Part shown: piece by piece, positions 19,034 through 27,431 of the stretch | Layout: each line of letters starts with the position of its first letter | How positions within the stretch are numbered: position 1 is the stretch's first letter | Origin: JADJRH01 sp046351455 | GTDB taxonomy: Bacteria; Myxococcota_A; Polyangia; Polyangiales; Polyangiaceae | NCBI GenBank assembly: GCA_046351455.1 | Contig: JAXLYM010000005.1 | Location: forward strand, 1 to 64,000 | DNA: 64,000 bases | Direction of reading: 5' to 3' | The notes under the pieces: model-generated | The model's input: only the letters and a program-made list of their open reading frames with translations | Told to the model about the DNA's origin: nothing | The model's database searches: none | Made by a program: the position numbers and the translations under genes

Positions 19034-19212
19034 GGAAGACCTTCGTGTGGCGTGGGTCACGGTACGTCCGAGCTCCAACGGAGAGCACGGCGCCCCGCAA
19101 ACGGAAGCCGGGCGCCGGGGCTTACGGTGGCGTCGCGCGCGGAGCAAGGAAGGAGCACCTTCCCCGGCGAGGACCCCGCCTGATAAAACGGTCGCCTCTG
19201 TCTGGAGGCAGC

Positions 19213-21771
19213 ATGGCGTCAGGTCCCTATCGTGTCATGAAGTTTGGCGGCTCTTCGGTCGGACAGGCCGAACGGCTCGCCCGCGTGCTGCAAATCATCG
19301 CGACGGAGCGGCAAAAAGGGCCGATCGCGGTGGTCGTCTCGGCGATGGGCGACACCACCGACTGGCTCATCGACGCCGCGGACCTCGCCTACAAGGGCGA
19401 CCCCGACAGCGCGACGCGCATCGTCGAGCGGGTGTCGGAGCTCGCGATCGCGAACGGGCAGAAGATGCTCGCCGCCGCGGAGGCTCGGGGCGTCAAGATC
19501 GCCTTCCGCCCGCCGATCGAGACGATCGTGCACGACCTGATCGAGCCGCTGCACCAGCTCGTGTACGCCGTGAGCCTCCTCCGTGAGCGCACGCCGCAGA
19601 CGCTGGATCTGATCATGAGCTTCGGCGAACGGATCAGCGCCACGGTGATCGCGGAGGTGCTCAGCGCGACGGGGACGCCGGCCGTCTTCGTGGACGCGCG
19701 CACCTGGACGGTCACCAACGATCGCTTCGGCGCGGGCCTCGTGGACTGGGAGGCGACGCAGCAGAAGCTCACGGCGCTCGCCGGATCGTGGGGCGATCGC
19801 ACGCCGATCCACACGGGGTTCCTCGGGCAGACGACGGACGGGCGCACGACGACGCTCGGCCGCAACGGATCCGATTACACGGGCGCGCTGCTCGCGCGGG
19901 GGCTCCAGGCGGAGAGCTTCATCATCTGGACGGACGTGCTCGGCGTCATGACGGCGGACCCCGGGATCCTGAAGGACGCCTACCCGATCACGCACCTGTC
20001 CTACATGGAGGCGCTGGAGCTCGCGAACTTCGGCGCGCGCATGTTCCACCCGCGCACGATGATCCCGCTCATCGACAGCGGCGTGCCGCTCCGCATCCGC
20101 AACACGATGGAGCCCGAGCACGGGGGCACGCTCGTCGACGCGAAGGGCTCCGCGGATCCGAGCCGCCCGACGTGCGTCACGTCGCTCGAGAAGCTCGCGA
20201 TGCTCGACGTGCAGTGGACGCGCCTGTCGTACGAGGCGTCGATCGCGAAGCGCGTCCTCTCCGCGCTGGAGCAGGCGCACGTCACCGTGTGGATGACGAT
20301 CCAGGCCGCGCACGGGCAGGCGGCCGCCGTCGTGGTGCCGCACGGTCAGCTCGATCGCGCGCGCGCCGCGATCGAGGAGGAGCTCGCGCTGGAGATGCAG
20401 CGGCACGAGGTCGAGCACGTGAAGGTGCGCGCGCCGGTCACGCTGGTCACCCTCGTCGCCGAGGCGATGGGCCAGACGTCGAACGTGGCGGGCCGCTTCT
20501 TCGCCCCGCTCGGCGCGATCGGCGTCAACATCCGCGCGATCGCTCAAGGCGCTTCGTCGCGCGCGATCTCGTGCGTCATCGACTCCGCCGACACCGACGT
20601 CGCGGTGCGCACGGTGCACGCCGCCTTCAACTTCGCGCACCAAGAGGTGAGCCTCCTCGTGCTCGGCAAGGGCACCGTCGGCGGGCAGCTCCTGTCGCAG
20701 ATCGCGGAGCAGCAAGACAAGCTCGTCGACGAGCACTGGATCCAGCTCAACGTGGTCGGCATCGCCGACTCGAAGCGCGCGGTCTTCGACGAGAAGGGCA
20801 TCTCGCTGGCCGCGTACAAGGAGCGCTTCGACGTCGCCCCCACCGACACGGCGCCGCCGGAGCTGTTGCCGCTGCTCGACAAGCTGAAGCGGCTCCCGGT
20901 GCCGATCCTCGTCGACTGCACGGCGGCCTCGGGGATGGAGCGCATCTACCAGGAGGCGTTCCAGCGCGGCATCCACGTCGTCGCCGCGAACAAGAAGCCC
21001 CTCACGATCCCGTGGATGCAGCGCGAAGGGTTGATGCGCGCGGCGAAGGTGAGCCACCGCTCGTACAACTACGAGACGACCGTCGGCGCGAGCCTCCCCG
21101 TCATCGACACGCTCAAGAACCTGGTGCGCACCGGCGATCGCGTGCGCCTCATCGAGGGCTCTTTCTCCGGCACGCTCGGCTACCTCTCGAACGAGCTCTC
21201 GGCCGGCGTGCCGCTCTCGGAGGCCGTCGCGACGGCGCGCGAGAAGGGCTACACCGAGCCGCACCCGCGCGACGATCTCTCCGGCCTCGACGCCGCTCGC
21301 AAGGCGCTGATCCTCGCGCGTGAGCTGAACCTCTCGCTGGAGCTGACGGACGTCGTCGTGGAGCCGTTCGTGCCGGAGGAGCTCCTGCGCGAGGACTCGC
21401 TCGACGGCTTCTTCGCCGCGCTGAAGCGGTACGACTCGGTGATGGCCGCTCGCATCGAGGGGCTCCGCAAGGAGGGCAAGGTGCTGCGGTACCTCGCGAC
21501 GATCGGGCCCTCGCGCGAAGGGGGACGCGACTCGCGGCCGCCGCTGTCCTCGCGCTCCGAGCGGTTCACCGTGCGCGTCGGTCCGACCGGGATCGATCTG
21601 GCGCACCCCGCGACGCACCTCAAGGGATCGGAGGCGTTCATCGCCTTCACGACGGAGCGGTACCACGACTATCCGTTGATCGTTCAGGGCGCGGGCGCGG
21701 GCGGCGCGGTCACCGCGGCGGGCGTGCTCGCCGACATCTTGAAGGTGTCCCAAACCCTGCGCGGGCGTTGA
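19213..21771 (+). CDS. thrA: Bifunctional aspartokinase / homoserine dehydrogenase I
   Basis: Catalyses two steps of the aspartate pathway to threonine and methionine: phosphorylation of aspartate, and reduction of aspartate semialdehyde to homoserine. The 852-aa length fits the fused ThrA type (about 820 aa). The kinase domain opens with VMKFGGSSV (about 8-16) and has SFGERISA and GRNGSDYTG. Two ACT-type regulatory segments follow (LEKLAMLDVQW and ATLVTLVAEAMGQ-like region, about 330-470). The dehydrogenase begins at VLGKGTVGGQLLSQ (about 484), the NAD(P) loop, and contains AANKKPLT and SFSGTLGYLSNEL. The ATG at 19213 is preceded by GGAGGC. No threonine-rich leader peptide is visible upstream. 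Allosteric control by threonine is expected for the family. Confidence 0.95.
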   Translation: MASGPYRVMKFGGSSVGQAERLARVLQIIATERQKGPIAVVVSAMGDTTDWLIDAADLAYKGDPDSATRIVERVSELAIANGQKMLAAAEARGVKIAFRPPIETIVHDLIEPLHQLVYAVSLLRERTPQTLDLIMSFGERISATVIAEVLSATGTPAVFVDARTWTVTNDRFGAGLVDWEATQQKLTALAGSWGDRTPIHTGFLGQTTDGRTTTLGRNGSDYTGALLARGLQAESFIIWTDVLGVMTADPGILKDAYPITHLSYMEALELANFGARMFHPRTMIPLIDSGVPLRIRNTMEPEHGGTLVDAKGSADPSRPTCVTSLEKLAMLDVQWTRLSYEASIAKRVLSALEQAHVTVWMTIQAAHGQAAAVVVPHGQLDRARAAIEEELALEMQRHEVEHVKVRAPVTLVTLVAEAMGQTSNVAGRFFAPLGAIGVNIRAIAQGASSRAISCVIDSADTDVAVRTVHAAFNFAHQEVSLLVLGKGTVGGQLLSQIAEQQDKLVDEHWIQLNVVGIADSKRAVFDEKGISLAAYKERFDVAPTDTAPPELLPLLDKLKRLPVPILVDCTAASGMERIYQEAFQRGIHVVAANKKPLTIPWMQREGLMRAAKVSHRSYNYETTVGASLPVIDTLKNLVRTGDRVRLIEGSFSGTLGYLSNELSAGVPLSEAVATAREKGYTEPHPRDDLSGLDAARKALILARELNLSLELTDVVVEPFVPEELLREDSLDGFFAALKRYDSVMAARIEGLRKEGKVLRYLATIGPSREGGRDSRPPLSSRSERFTVRVGPTGIDLAHPATHLKGSEAFIAFTTERYHDYPLIVQGAGAGGAVTAAGVLADILKVSQTLRGR

Positions 21772-21803
21772 CGCGGACGGCCCGCGGCGTGTTGCTCCCC
21801 TCG

Positions 21804-23183
21804 ATGCGCGCTCGTCTCATCGCCGCGGGGGCGGTCATCACGTCGCTCGCGTTCGCCCCCTCGGCCCTCGCGCAACCAACGCCTCCGCTGCCACCACCCA
21901 CCGGCGATCCGGCGCCCTCCGCCGCGGAGCCGACGCGCGCGCCCGCCGATCCGCCTCCGCCCCCAGCCGCGAGCGCCGATCCGGCTCCGCCGCCCGATCC
22001 CGTGCCGCCCGCGAGCGACGAGAACGCGAAGAAGAAGCCCGAGGTGCCGGAGGACGTGCCGGATCGGATCCGCCCCGTGAGCGACGATCCCGACGACGCG
22101 TACGAGCCCGACGATCAGCTCCGCGCCATCGGCGAGCCCGAGCCGGATCCGTCGCAGCACCGCTACTTCCCGCTGAACGTCTCGTTCATCTATCCGCTCG
22201 CGACCAACGTCGGCGATCCCAACCGCGCGACGAACATCGATCTGGGCGTGCTCTTCACGAAGATCGGCTACCTCTACGGCGTGCAGACGGGCATGCTCGC
22301 GTCCGTCAGCCAGCGCATGGTGGGCCTCCAGATCGGCCTCGGCACCGTCAGCGAAGGGCGCACCGAGGGCGGACAGATCGCGGGCGGCTTCGCGATCGCG
22401 GACGCGCCGATGAACGGCCTGCAGGTGGGCGGCGTCTTCGCGTGGTCGCGCTTCCGCTTCAACGGCCTGCAGATCGGCGGCCTCGCGAACCAGGCTCGCA
22501 AGCACTTCGCCGGCCTCCAGATCGCGGGCGGCCTCAACATCGCGCGAAAAACGGCGCACGGCGCGCAGATCGCCGGCCTCATGAACATCGGCGGGATCGA
22601 GGGCGTGCAGATCGCGCCCATCAACATCTCCGACGACGTGAACGGCGTGCAGATCGGCATCGTCAACGTCGCTCGCAAGGTGCGGGGCCTGCAGATCGGC
22701 CTCGTCAACGTGGCGAGCGAGCTCGACGGCGAGTCGATCGGAGCGGCCAGCGTCCCGCGCTCCGGCGGCATCCACGGCTCGGTGTGGGGCTCCAACTCGC
22801 TCTACGGCAACTACGGGATCAAGTTCGCGAGCCGCTTCACGTACTCGATCTTCAGCGGCGCCTTTCACTTCGAAGGCAAGGACAAGCTGATGGGGCCGGG
22901 CTTCACGTTCGGCTTCGCGCACCCGGTGCTCTCGTCGCTGCTCCCGGGGCTCTTCCTGCAAGCGGACGTCGGCGGGTACCGGCTCTTCCGCCTCGAAGGG
23001 GCGCAGCGCGCGCACGACGAGCTCTACAAAACGCGGCTCATCGTGCGTTACGCGCTGGTCCGTCATTTGTCGTTGTTCGTCGGCGGCGGCGCGTATTTCG
23101 GGCTCCGCAGCAGCGACGATCCGGGCGCCTCCTCGGTCACGACCCGCTTCGGGCCCGAGCTGGACGCCGGCATCGACCTCTGA
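21804..23183 (+). CDS. LA_2272-type surface repeat protein with beta-barrel-like C-terminus
   Basis: A 459-aa exported protein. The signal peptide is MRARLIAAGAVITSLAFAPSALA, followed by a long Pro/Ala/Asp linker (about 25-110). Residues of about 165-320 consist of repeats with the core GLQIGL-x-N-x-A, for example FNGLQIGGLANQA, FAGLQIAGGLNIA, VRGLQIGLVNVAS. These match the leptospiral LA_2272-like surface repeat that forms short beta-turn ladders. The C-terminus has amphipathic strands ending DAGIDL, compatible with an outer membrane barrel. The ATG at 21804 was preferred over an in-frame TTG at 21768 that overlaps the upstream stop. Function unknown; surface location is inferred. Confidence 0.85.
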   Translation: MRARLIAAGAVITSLAFAPSALAQPTPPLPPPTGDPAPSAAEPTRAPADPPPPPAASADPAPPPDPVPPASDENAKKKPEVPEDVPDRIRPVSDDPDDAYEPDDQLRAIGEPEPDPSQHRYFPLNVSFIYPLATNVGDPNRATNIDLGVLFTKIGYLYGVQTGMLASVSQRMVGLQIGLGTVSEGRTEGGQIAGGFAIADAPMNGLQVGGVFAWSRFRFNGLQIGGLANQARKHFAGLQIAGGLNIARKTAHGAQIAGLMNIGGIEGVQIAPINISDDVNGVQIGIVNVARKVRGLQIGLVNVASELDGESIGAASVPRSGGIHGSVWGSNSLYGNYGIKFASRFTYSIFSGAFHFEGKDKLMGPGFTFGFAHPVLSSLLPGLFLQADVGGYRLFRLEGAQRAHDELYKTRLIVRYALVRHLSLFVGGGAYFGLRSSDDPGASSVTTRFGPELDAGIDL

Positions 23184-23290
23184 TCGTCACGGGCCACCCC
23201 GACCTGCTCGCCGGATGACGCGCGACGTCGCGCTTGCGCGGCACGCTGGCTCTGTGGCCGCCATCCGCCTATGATGCCGTCGGACTCCCC

Positions 23291-24271
23291 ATGGCAAACG
23301 ACGGGACACCCGCTCAGCCCGGCGGCTTCGCGCCTCAGCAAATGCCTGCCGCCCCGCAGGGCTTTGCACCGCAGCAGATGCCGGCGCAGCAAGGCTTCGC
23401 TCCTCAGCAGATGCCGGCGCCCGCGCCGTCACAGCCGTCCGCACCGCCGCAGGGGTTCGCGCCGCAGGCGATGCCCGCGCAACAAGGGTTCGCGCCGCAG
23501 GCGATGGGCGCGCCGCAAGCCGCTCCGTCGTCGCCGGGGGAGCCGCCGCCGCCCGCGATGCCGGTGGCCCTCGCGCCGATGGCGGTGGCCGCGGTCGCGA
23601 TGGGATCGCCCGCGCCGCAAGGCCTTCCGACGTCGACGCCCGGCGCCGTGAGCACGCCCGCGATGCTCGGGGCCATGGCGCCTCCGGCGGGTCAACCTCT
23701 CGGGCCGACGGAGGTGCTCCAAGGCGTGCCCGCGACGGCGACGCCCGCACCGCAAGCCGCGCCCGCACCGCAGGCGGCAGCAGCGCCGCAAGCCGCGCCC
23801 CAAGCAGAGCCCGTCCCGGATCCGCGCGCCGCGGCGCCCTCCGTCCCCGACGCGTTCTCCTCCGGCAACGACGCGGGGCCGAGCGTGTGGTCGACCGTCG
23901 CGCCGGGCATGGGCGCCATCGACAAATCGCTCCTGCCGTCCTCGCTCCCGAGCAGCACGGCGATGAGCTCGACGACGGGCCCCGCGCTCCCTCCGCCCTC
24001 GCAGGTGAAGCCGGTCCGCAGCGAGAAGACGCTGCTGATCGTGCTGGGCGTGCTCGCGGTCCTCGCGATCGTGGCGCTCGTCGTGGTGCTCAAGATCACG
24101 AAGAAGAGCAGCGGATCGGACCCGGTCTCGATCGGCATCGGAGACGACCCGTCGGGCACGTTCGTGCCGCCGCCCACCGCGACGGCGAGCGCCACCGCGA
24201 CCGCGAAGGCGTGGGGCCCCAAGCCCAAGCCGAAGTCGACCAAGGCCGACGACATCTACGACGATCCCTGA
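23291..24271 (+). CDS. Low-complexity Pro/Gln/Ala protein with a single TM helix
   Basis: A 326-aa protein. The first third is a repeat of QGFAPQQMPA units with variation (starting about residue 12), then more Ala/Pro-rich sequence. One strong membrane helix, TLLIVLGVLAVLAIVALVVV (about 255-275), is followed by a short basic segment and a Ser/Thr/Ala tail. This matches a C-terminally anchored protein with a disordered cytosolic part, as in several myxobacterial kinase-linked or gliding-related proteins. No enzymatic motif is visible. The ATG at 23291 was chosen as the first Met before the repeats. Confidence 0.75.
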   Translation: MANDGTPAQPGGFAPQQMPAAPQGFAPQQMPAQQGFAPQQMPAPAPSQPSAPPQGFAPQAMPAQQGFAPQAMGAPQAAPSSPGEPPPPAMPVALAPMAVAAVAMGSPAPQGLPTSTPGAVSTPAMLGAMAPPAGQPLGPTEVLQGVPATATPAPQAAPAPQAAAAPQAAPQAEPVPDPRAAAPSVPDAFSSGNDAGPSVWSTVAPGMGAIDKSLLPSSLPSSTAMSSTTGPALPPPSQVKPVRSEKTLLIVLGVLAVLAIVALVVVLKITKKSSGSDPVSIGIGDDPSGTFVPPPTATASATATAKAWGPKPKPKSTKADDIYDDP

Positions 24272-24341
24272 TCGCGGTGCGTGACGATGGACGCCGGGGA
24301 GCGCGCGTTCGCGCGGACGGCGCGTGACGGAGAGTGATCCG

Positions 24342-25100
24342 ATGCAACGGACGCTGGAGGCGCTGCTGTCGTTCTTGGCGGGCCTCCCGTGGCACCAGCG
24401 CTTCGCCTTCTTCCTCGCGCAGAACGTCGCGGTGCTCGTGGGGGCGCTCGCCTTCGGCGCGGTCGTCGTCGCAGCGCTGCAGCGCACGCGGCGCATCGCG
24501 CCCCTGCCGCCGCCGATCGAGCGGCTGGAGATCGCGCTCGCTTCGTGCACGGTGCTCCTCAACACGGCGATCACCGCGGCCGGCCACGAGCTCCACCTGC
24601 GCGGCCTCATCCATTTCCGCGTCGACCTCGGCGCGCGCTGGGTCCTCGATCTGCTGGTGCTCCTCGCCGCGATGGACTTCGCGATGTACTGGCTCCACCG
24701 CGTCGCGCACCTCCGCCACCTCTACGTGATCCACCGTCCGCACCACCGCTACGTCGACCCGCGCCCGCTCACGCTGTTCGTGCTGAGCCCGGCGGAGACG
24801 CTCTCGTTCGGCGGCCTGTGGCTCGCGTTCCTCTTCGTGTATTCGCCCTCGTGGATCGCGGTCGTCGCGTACCTCACGTTGAACGTGTTCTTCGGCGTGA
24901 TCGGCCACACCGGCGTCGAGCTGTTCCCGCCGTTGTTCGAGCGCTCGCCGGCGCTGCGGTGGATCGCGGGCAGCGCGTTCCACGCGGACCACCACGCGCG
25001 CGAGGACTGCAACTACGGCTTCTACACGAACGTGTGGGACCGCCTCTTCGGCACCCACCGCCCGCGTCCGGTCGACGTCAGCGACCGCGCTCGGCCATGA
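24342..25100 (+). CDS. Sterol desaturase / fatty acid hydroxylase family protein
   Basis: Di-iron membrane oxygenase that would hydroxylate or desaturate a lipid. The 252-aa product has four or five membrane helices and the His clusters typical of the family: HRVAH (119-123), HRPHH (131-135) and HADHH (214-218), plus conserved GHTGVE. ATG at 24342 follows GGAGAG at 7 nt spacing; a GTG six codons upstream is less likely. Myxobacteria make sterols and hydroxylated fatty acids, so either substrate is possible. It converges with the DUF2169 gene, overlapping it by 23 bp at the 3' ends. Confidence 0.9.
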   Translation: MQRTLEALLSFLAGLPWHQRFAFFLAQNVAVLVGALAFGAVVVAALQRTRRIAPLPPPIERLEIALASCTVLLNTAITAAGHELHLRGLIHFRVDLGARWVLDLLVLLAAMDFAMYWLHRVAHLRHLYVIHRPHHRYVDPRPLTLFVLSPAETLSFGGLWLAFLFVYSPSWIAVVAYLTLNVFFGVIGHTGVELFPPLFERSPALRWIAGSAFHADHHAREDCNYGFYTNVWDRLFGTHRPRPVDVSDRARP

Positions 25101-27264
25101 GCGCGCGGCGCACGCGCGAGCCGAGGTCCATGTCGCGCGCGATGCGGGCGATCCACACGCGGCGGATGCGCATGTTCGCGCCCTCGGGGATGTGGAGCGA
25201 CGCGAGCACCGCCTCCGCGCCGCCGCGCTCGGAGGCCACGAGGAGGCGCGCGTACTCCTCCACCGTGATGGGGCCGCGCTCCGCCTCGATCTGCGCGACG
25301 TAGGCCGCGTCGTGTTGCTTGAGCAGCACGTTCCTCTGCCGCTCGCCCTCCTCGAACAGCGCGCGCCCCCAGTGCTCGTCGAGGCGGGCCCACGTCGCCT
25401 CGTCGAGGCCGTACGCGCGCAGCACCTCGACTTGCCCGCCCGGCCGGTACGCGAGGCTCGCCGCGATGCGCGCGCACGTGTCGATCGGGTACGCGTCGAG
25501 CACGCGCTCCGGCAGCGGCGGCGACGACGCGTGCGCGCGGTGCGGCTCCGAGTCCGGCTCCGGCTCGACCTCCTCCGCGTCGTCGTGCAAGACCGCTTCG
25601 ATCTCCTCCACGAGCGCGTCGCCGTCGACCGTGTCCTCGTGCGTTCCGGGCACGTGCGCGAGCGCTCCGAGCAGCGCCGACCGCGCGACGCTCCCCGGCG
25701 GCGACACGTGCGCGGGCGGCGCCGGCGCGGCGAACGGGAGCTCCGGCGACGACACCATCGCGGACCGCGGCGCGACCATCGCAGGCGCGGCCATCGCAGG
25801 CGCGGGCGCGACCCTCGCAGGCGCGCGAGCCTCCGGCGCGATGGGCGGCAAGTTGAACGACGGCGCGGACGGCCGCGGCGACGGCGCGCGCACGGGCGGC
25901 GCGGCGAACGGCGACGGCGCGTCCTCCCGCGTGATCGTGTCGTCGGGATCGCCCGGCAGCTTGCGCGGCGGCGCGGACGGCGGACGGAACGGCAACGCCG
26001 GCGACGGCCGCGACGGCACCTGGAACGGCAACAAAGTCCCCGTCGCGGACGCGCTCGCGGCGGCCGCGGGCGATCGAAACGGCAGCCCCGCCATCGCCGA
26101 AGGCTCACCGCCTTGCTGCGTCGCGGTCCGCGGCCGCAAGAACGGGTGCGGCCGCTTCGGCAGCGTCGGCATCTCCTCTTCGTTCGAGAACGGCAGCGTC
26201 TGCACGTCGTCGGGCACGAGCGGCCCCGCGACCGTCGACGAAGGATCCTCCGCGCGTCCCAGGAACGCAGGCACGCTCGCGCGCGGATCCGCCTGCCCTT
26301 CGAGCGAGATCACGATGCGCCCCGTCCGCTGCGGATGATCGAGCGCCACGTGACCTCGAAACGCGAGCGTCGCGAGCCCGCGATCCGAGTCGATCACGAG
26401 CGTGTCGCACGCGAGCCCGATGTCGAGCGTCCGTCCCCTGCCCCACTCGAACACCGCCTGCGGGCTCACCTTCTGGAGGCGCGTCGTCAGCACCGGATGC
26501 CGCGGGTGCAGGTGCTCGAGCAGCAGGCTCTCCGTCCCGTCCAGCATCGTCACCTGCTGATCGCGCGGCGCCGCGTCGAAGTACGCCGCGTCGAAGTGCT
26601 CGGGCAGCGGCGCCGCGTTCCACCGCGCCGGATCGAAGCCCGCGCCGAGCGCCGAGAGCCGCATCAATCGGCCCGGCCACCGCGGCGAGATCGGCGACAC
26701 GCCGATCGGCTCGATCGGATCGTACGGCGACGTCGGCATCGTCCCGACCGGCACGAGGTTCGGCACCGGGCAGCGGCCCCACCCGTCGAAGCGCGCGTCC
26801 GTGCCCGTGGGGATGCCGACCGGGTTCGTCGTGTCGGCGCCGCCCGCCGCGCGCTCCCAGCGGAGCGGCATCCGCTTCCACCGCGCCATCTCCGAGAGGT
26901 GCCCGTCCCGCGTGAAGTGCTGATCGCCGCGCACCTCCAGCCCCTTGTCGATCGCGCCGATCGCGATCCGCGCGACGAGCGAGCTCACCCCGTCACGGTG
27001 CGGCGCGTGCGCGTGCCCCACGACCATCACCTCCGCGCGCCGCTTGAACGGCACGAGATCGGTCGCGACGAGGAGGCTGCGCGTCGGGTCGTCGTCCCAA
27101 TGGGCGTCGCGCTCGTGCACCGGCTCCTGCGCGGGCGCGAGCGAAGACAGCTCCGGCGCGAGCGCGAACGTGGCCTTCGCGACCACTGTCAGCGTCCACG
27201 CTCGGGGGCCCGACTGCCAGAGGACGGAGCCCACCGTAAGAGGGCACTCCGAGACGACCTCCAT
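25078..27264 (-). CDS. DUF2169 domain protein, T6SS accessory (copy 1)
   Basis: A 728-aa protein with an N-terminal DUF2169 region (about 1-330: VSECPLTVGSVLW, ATKFxL-like VVAKATFAL, LVPFKRRAEVMVVGHA, MPLRWERAAGG, NLVPVG). DUF2169 proteins usually lie next to VgrG and PAAR genes and are thought to help load effectors onto the T6SS spike. The middle is Pro/Ala-rich low complexity. The C-terminal 130 residues (CARIAASLAYRPGG to the end) form a helical domain shared with the second DUF2169 gene at 32323. The start at 27264 (MEVVSECPL) aligns with MQVLSRCPL of that paralogue. It is divergent from VgrG with 167 bp between, so a shared control region is likely. Confidence 0.87.
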   Translation of the reverse strand: MEVVSECPLTVGSVLWQSGPRAWTLTVVAKATFALAPELSSLAPAQEPVHERDAHWDDDPTRSLLVATDLVPFKRRAEVMVVGHAHAPHRDGVSSLVARIAIGAIDKGLEVRGDQHFTRDGHLSEMARWKRMPLRWERAAGGADTTNPVGIPTGTDARFDGWGRCPVPNLVPVGTMPTSPYDPIEPIGVSPISPRWPGRLMRLSALGAGFDPARWNAAPLPEHFDAAYFDAAPRDQQVTMLDGTESLLLEHLHPRHPVLTTRLQKVSPQAVFEWGRGRTLDIGLACDTLVIDSDRGLATLAFRGHVALDHPQRTGRIVISLEGQADPRASVPAFLGRAEDPSSTVAGPLVPDDVQTLPFSNEEEMPTLPKRPHPFLRPRTATQQGGEPSAMAGLPFRSPAAAASASATGTLLPFQVPSRPSPALPFRPPSAPPRKLPGDPDDTITREDAPSPFAAPPVRAPSPRPSAPSFNLPPIAPEARAPARVAPAPAMAAPAMVAPRSAMVSSPELPFAAPAPPAHVSPPGSVARSALLGALAHVPGTHEDTVDGDALVEEIEAVLHDDAEEVEPEPDSEPHRAHASSPPLPERVLDAYPIDTCARIAASLAYRPGGQVEVLRAYGLDEATWARLDEHWGRALFEEGERQRNVLLKQHDAAYVAQIEAERGPITVEEYARLLVASERGGAEAVLASLHIPEGANMRIRRVWIARIARDMDLGSRVRRALMAERGR

Positions 27265-27431
27265 CGGTGCGCCATAGAGCACAGCCCGCGCACCCCACGT
27301 CAAGGGAGGATCCGCCCATCGAATGCAACGCATGCATTTTCCGCCCGCGCGCACCCGCGCCCGGAAGCACGAAAGAGAGGCGCATCCCCGTTGTGTCCCG
27401 GGCCGAGGACTTGCATCCTCCAAGGCCACAT

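Noticed and set aside
19034..19212. Threonine attenuator or riboswitch before thrA
   Set aside because: No Thr/Ile-rich leader peptide and no recognisable riboswitch core in the 179 bp.
19219..21753. Minus-strand frame of 844 codons opposite thrA
   Set aside because: A high-GC antisense frame over an unmistakable ThrA; Arg/His/Asp-rich with no motif.
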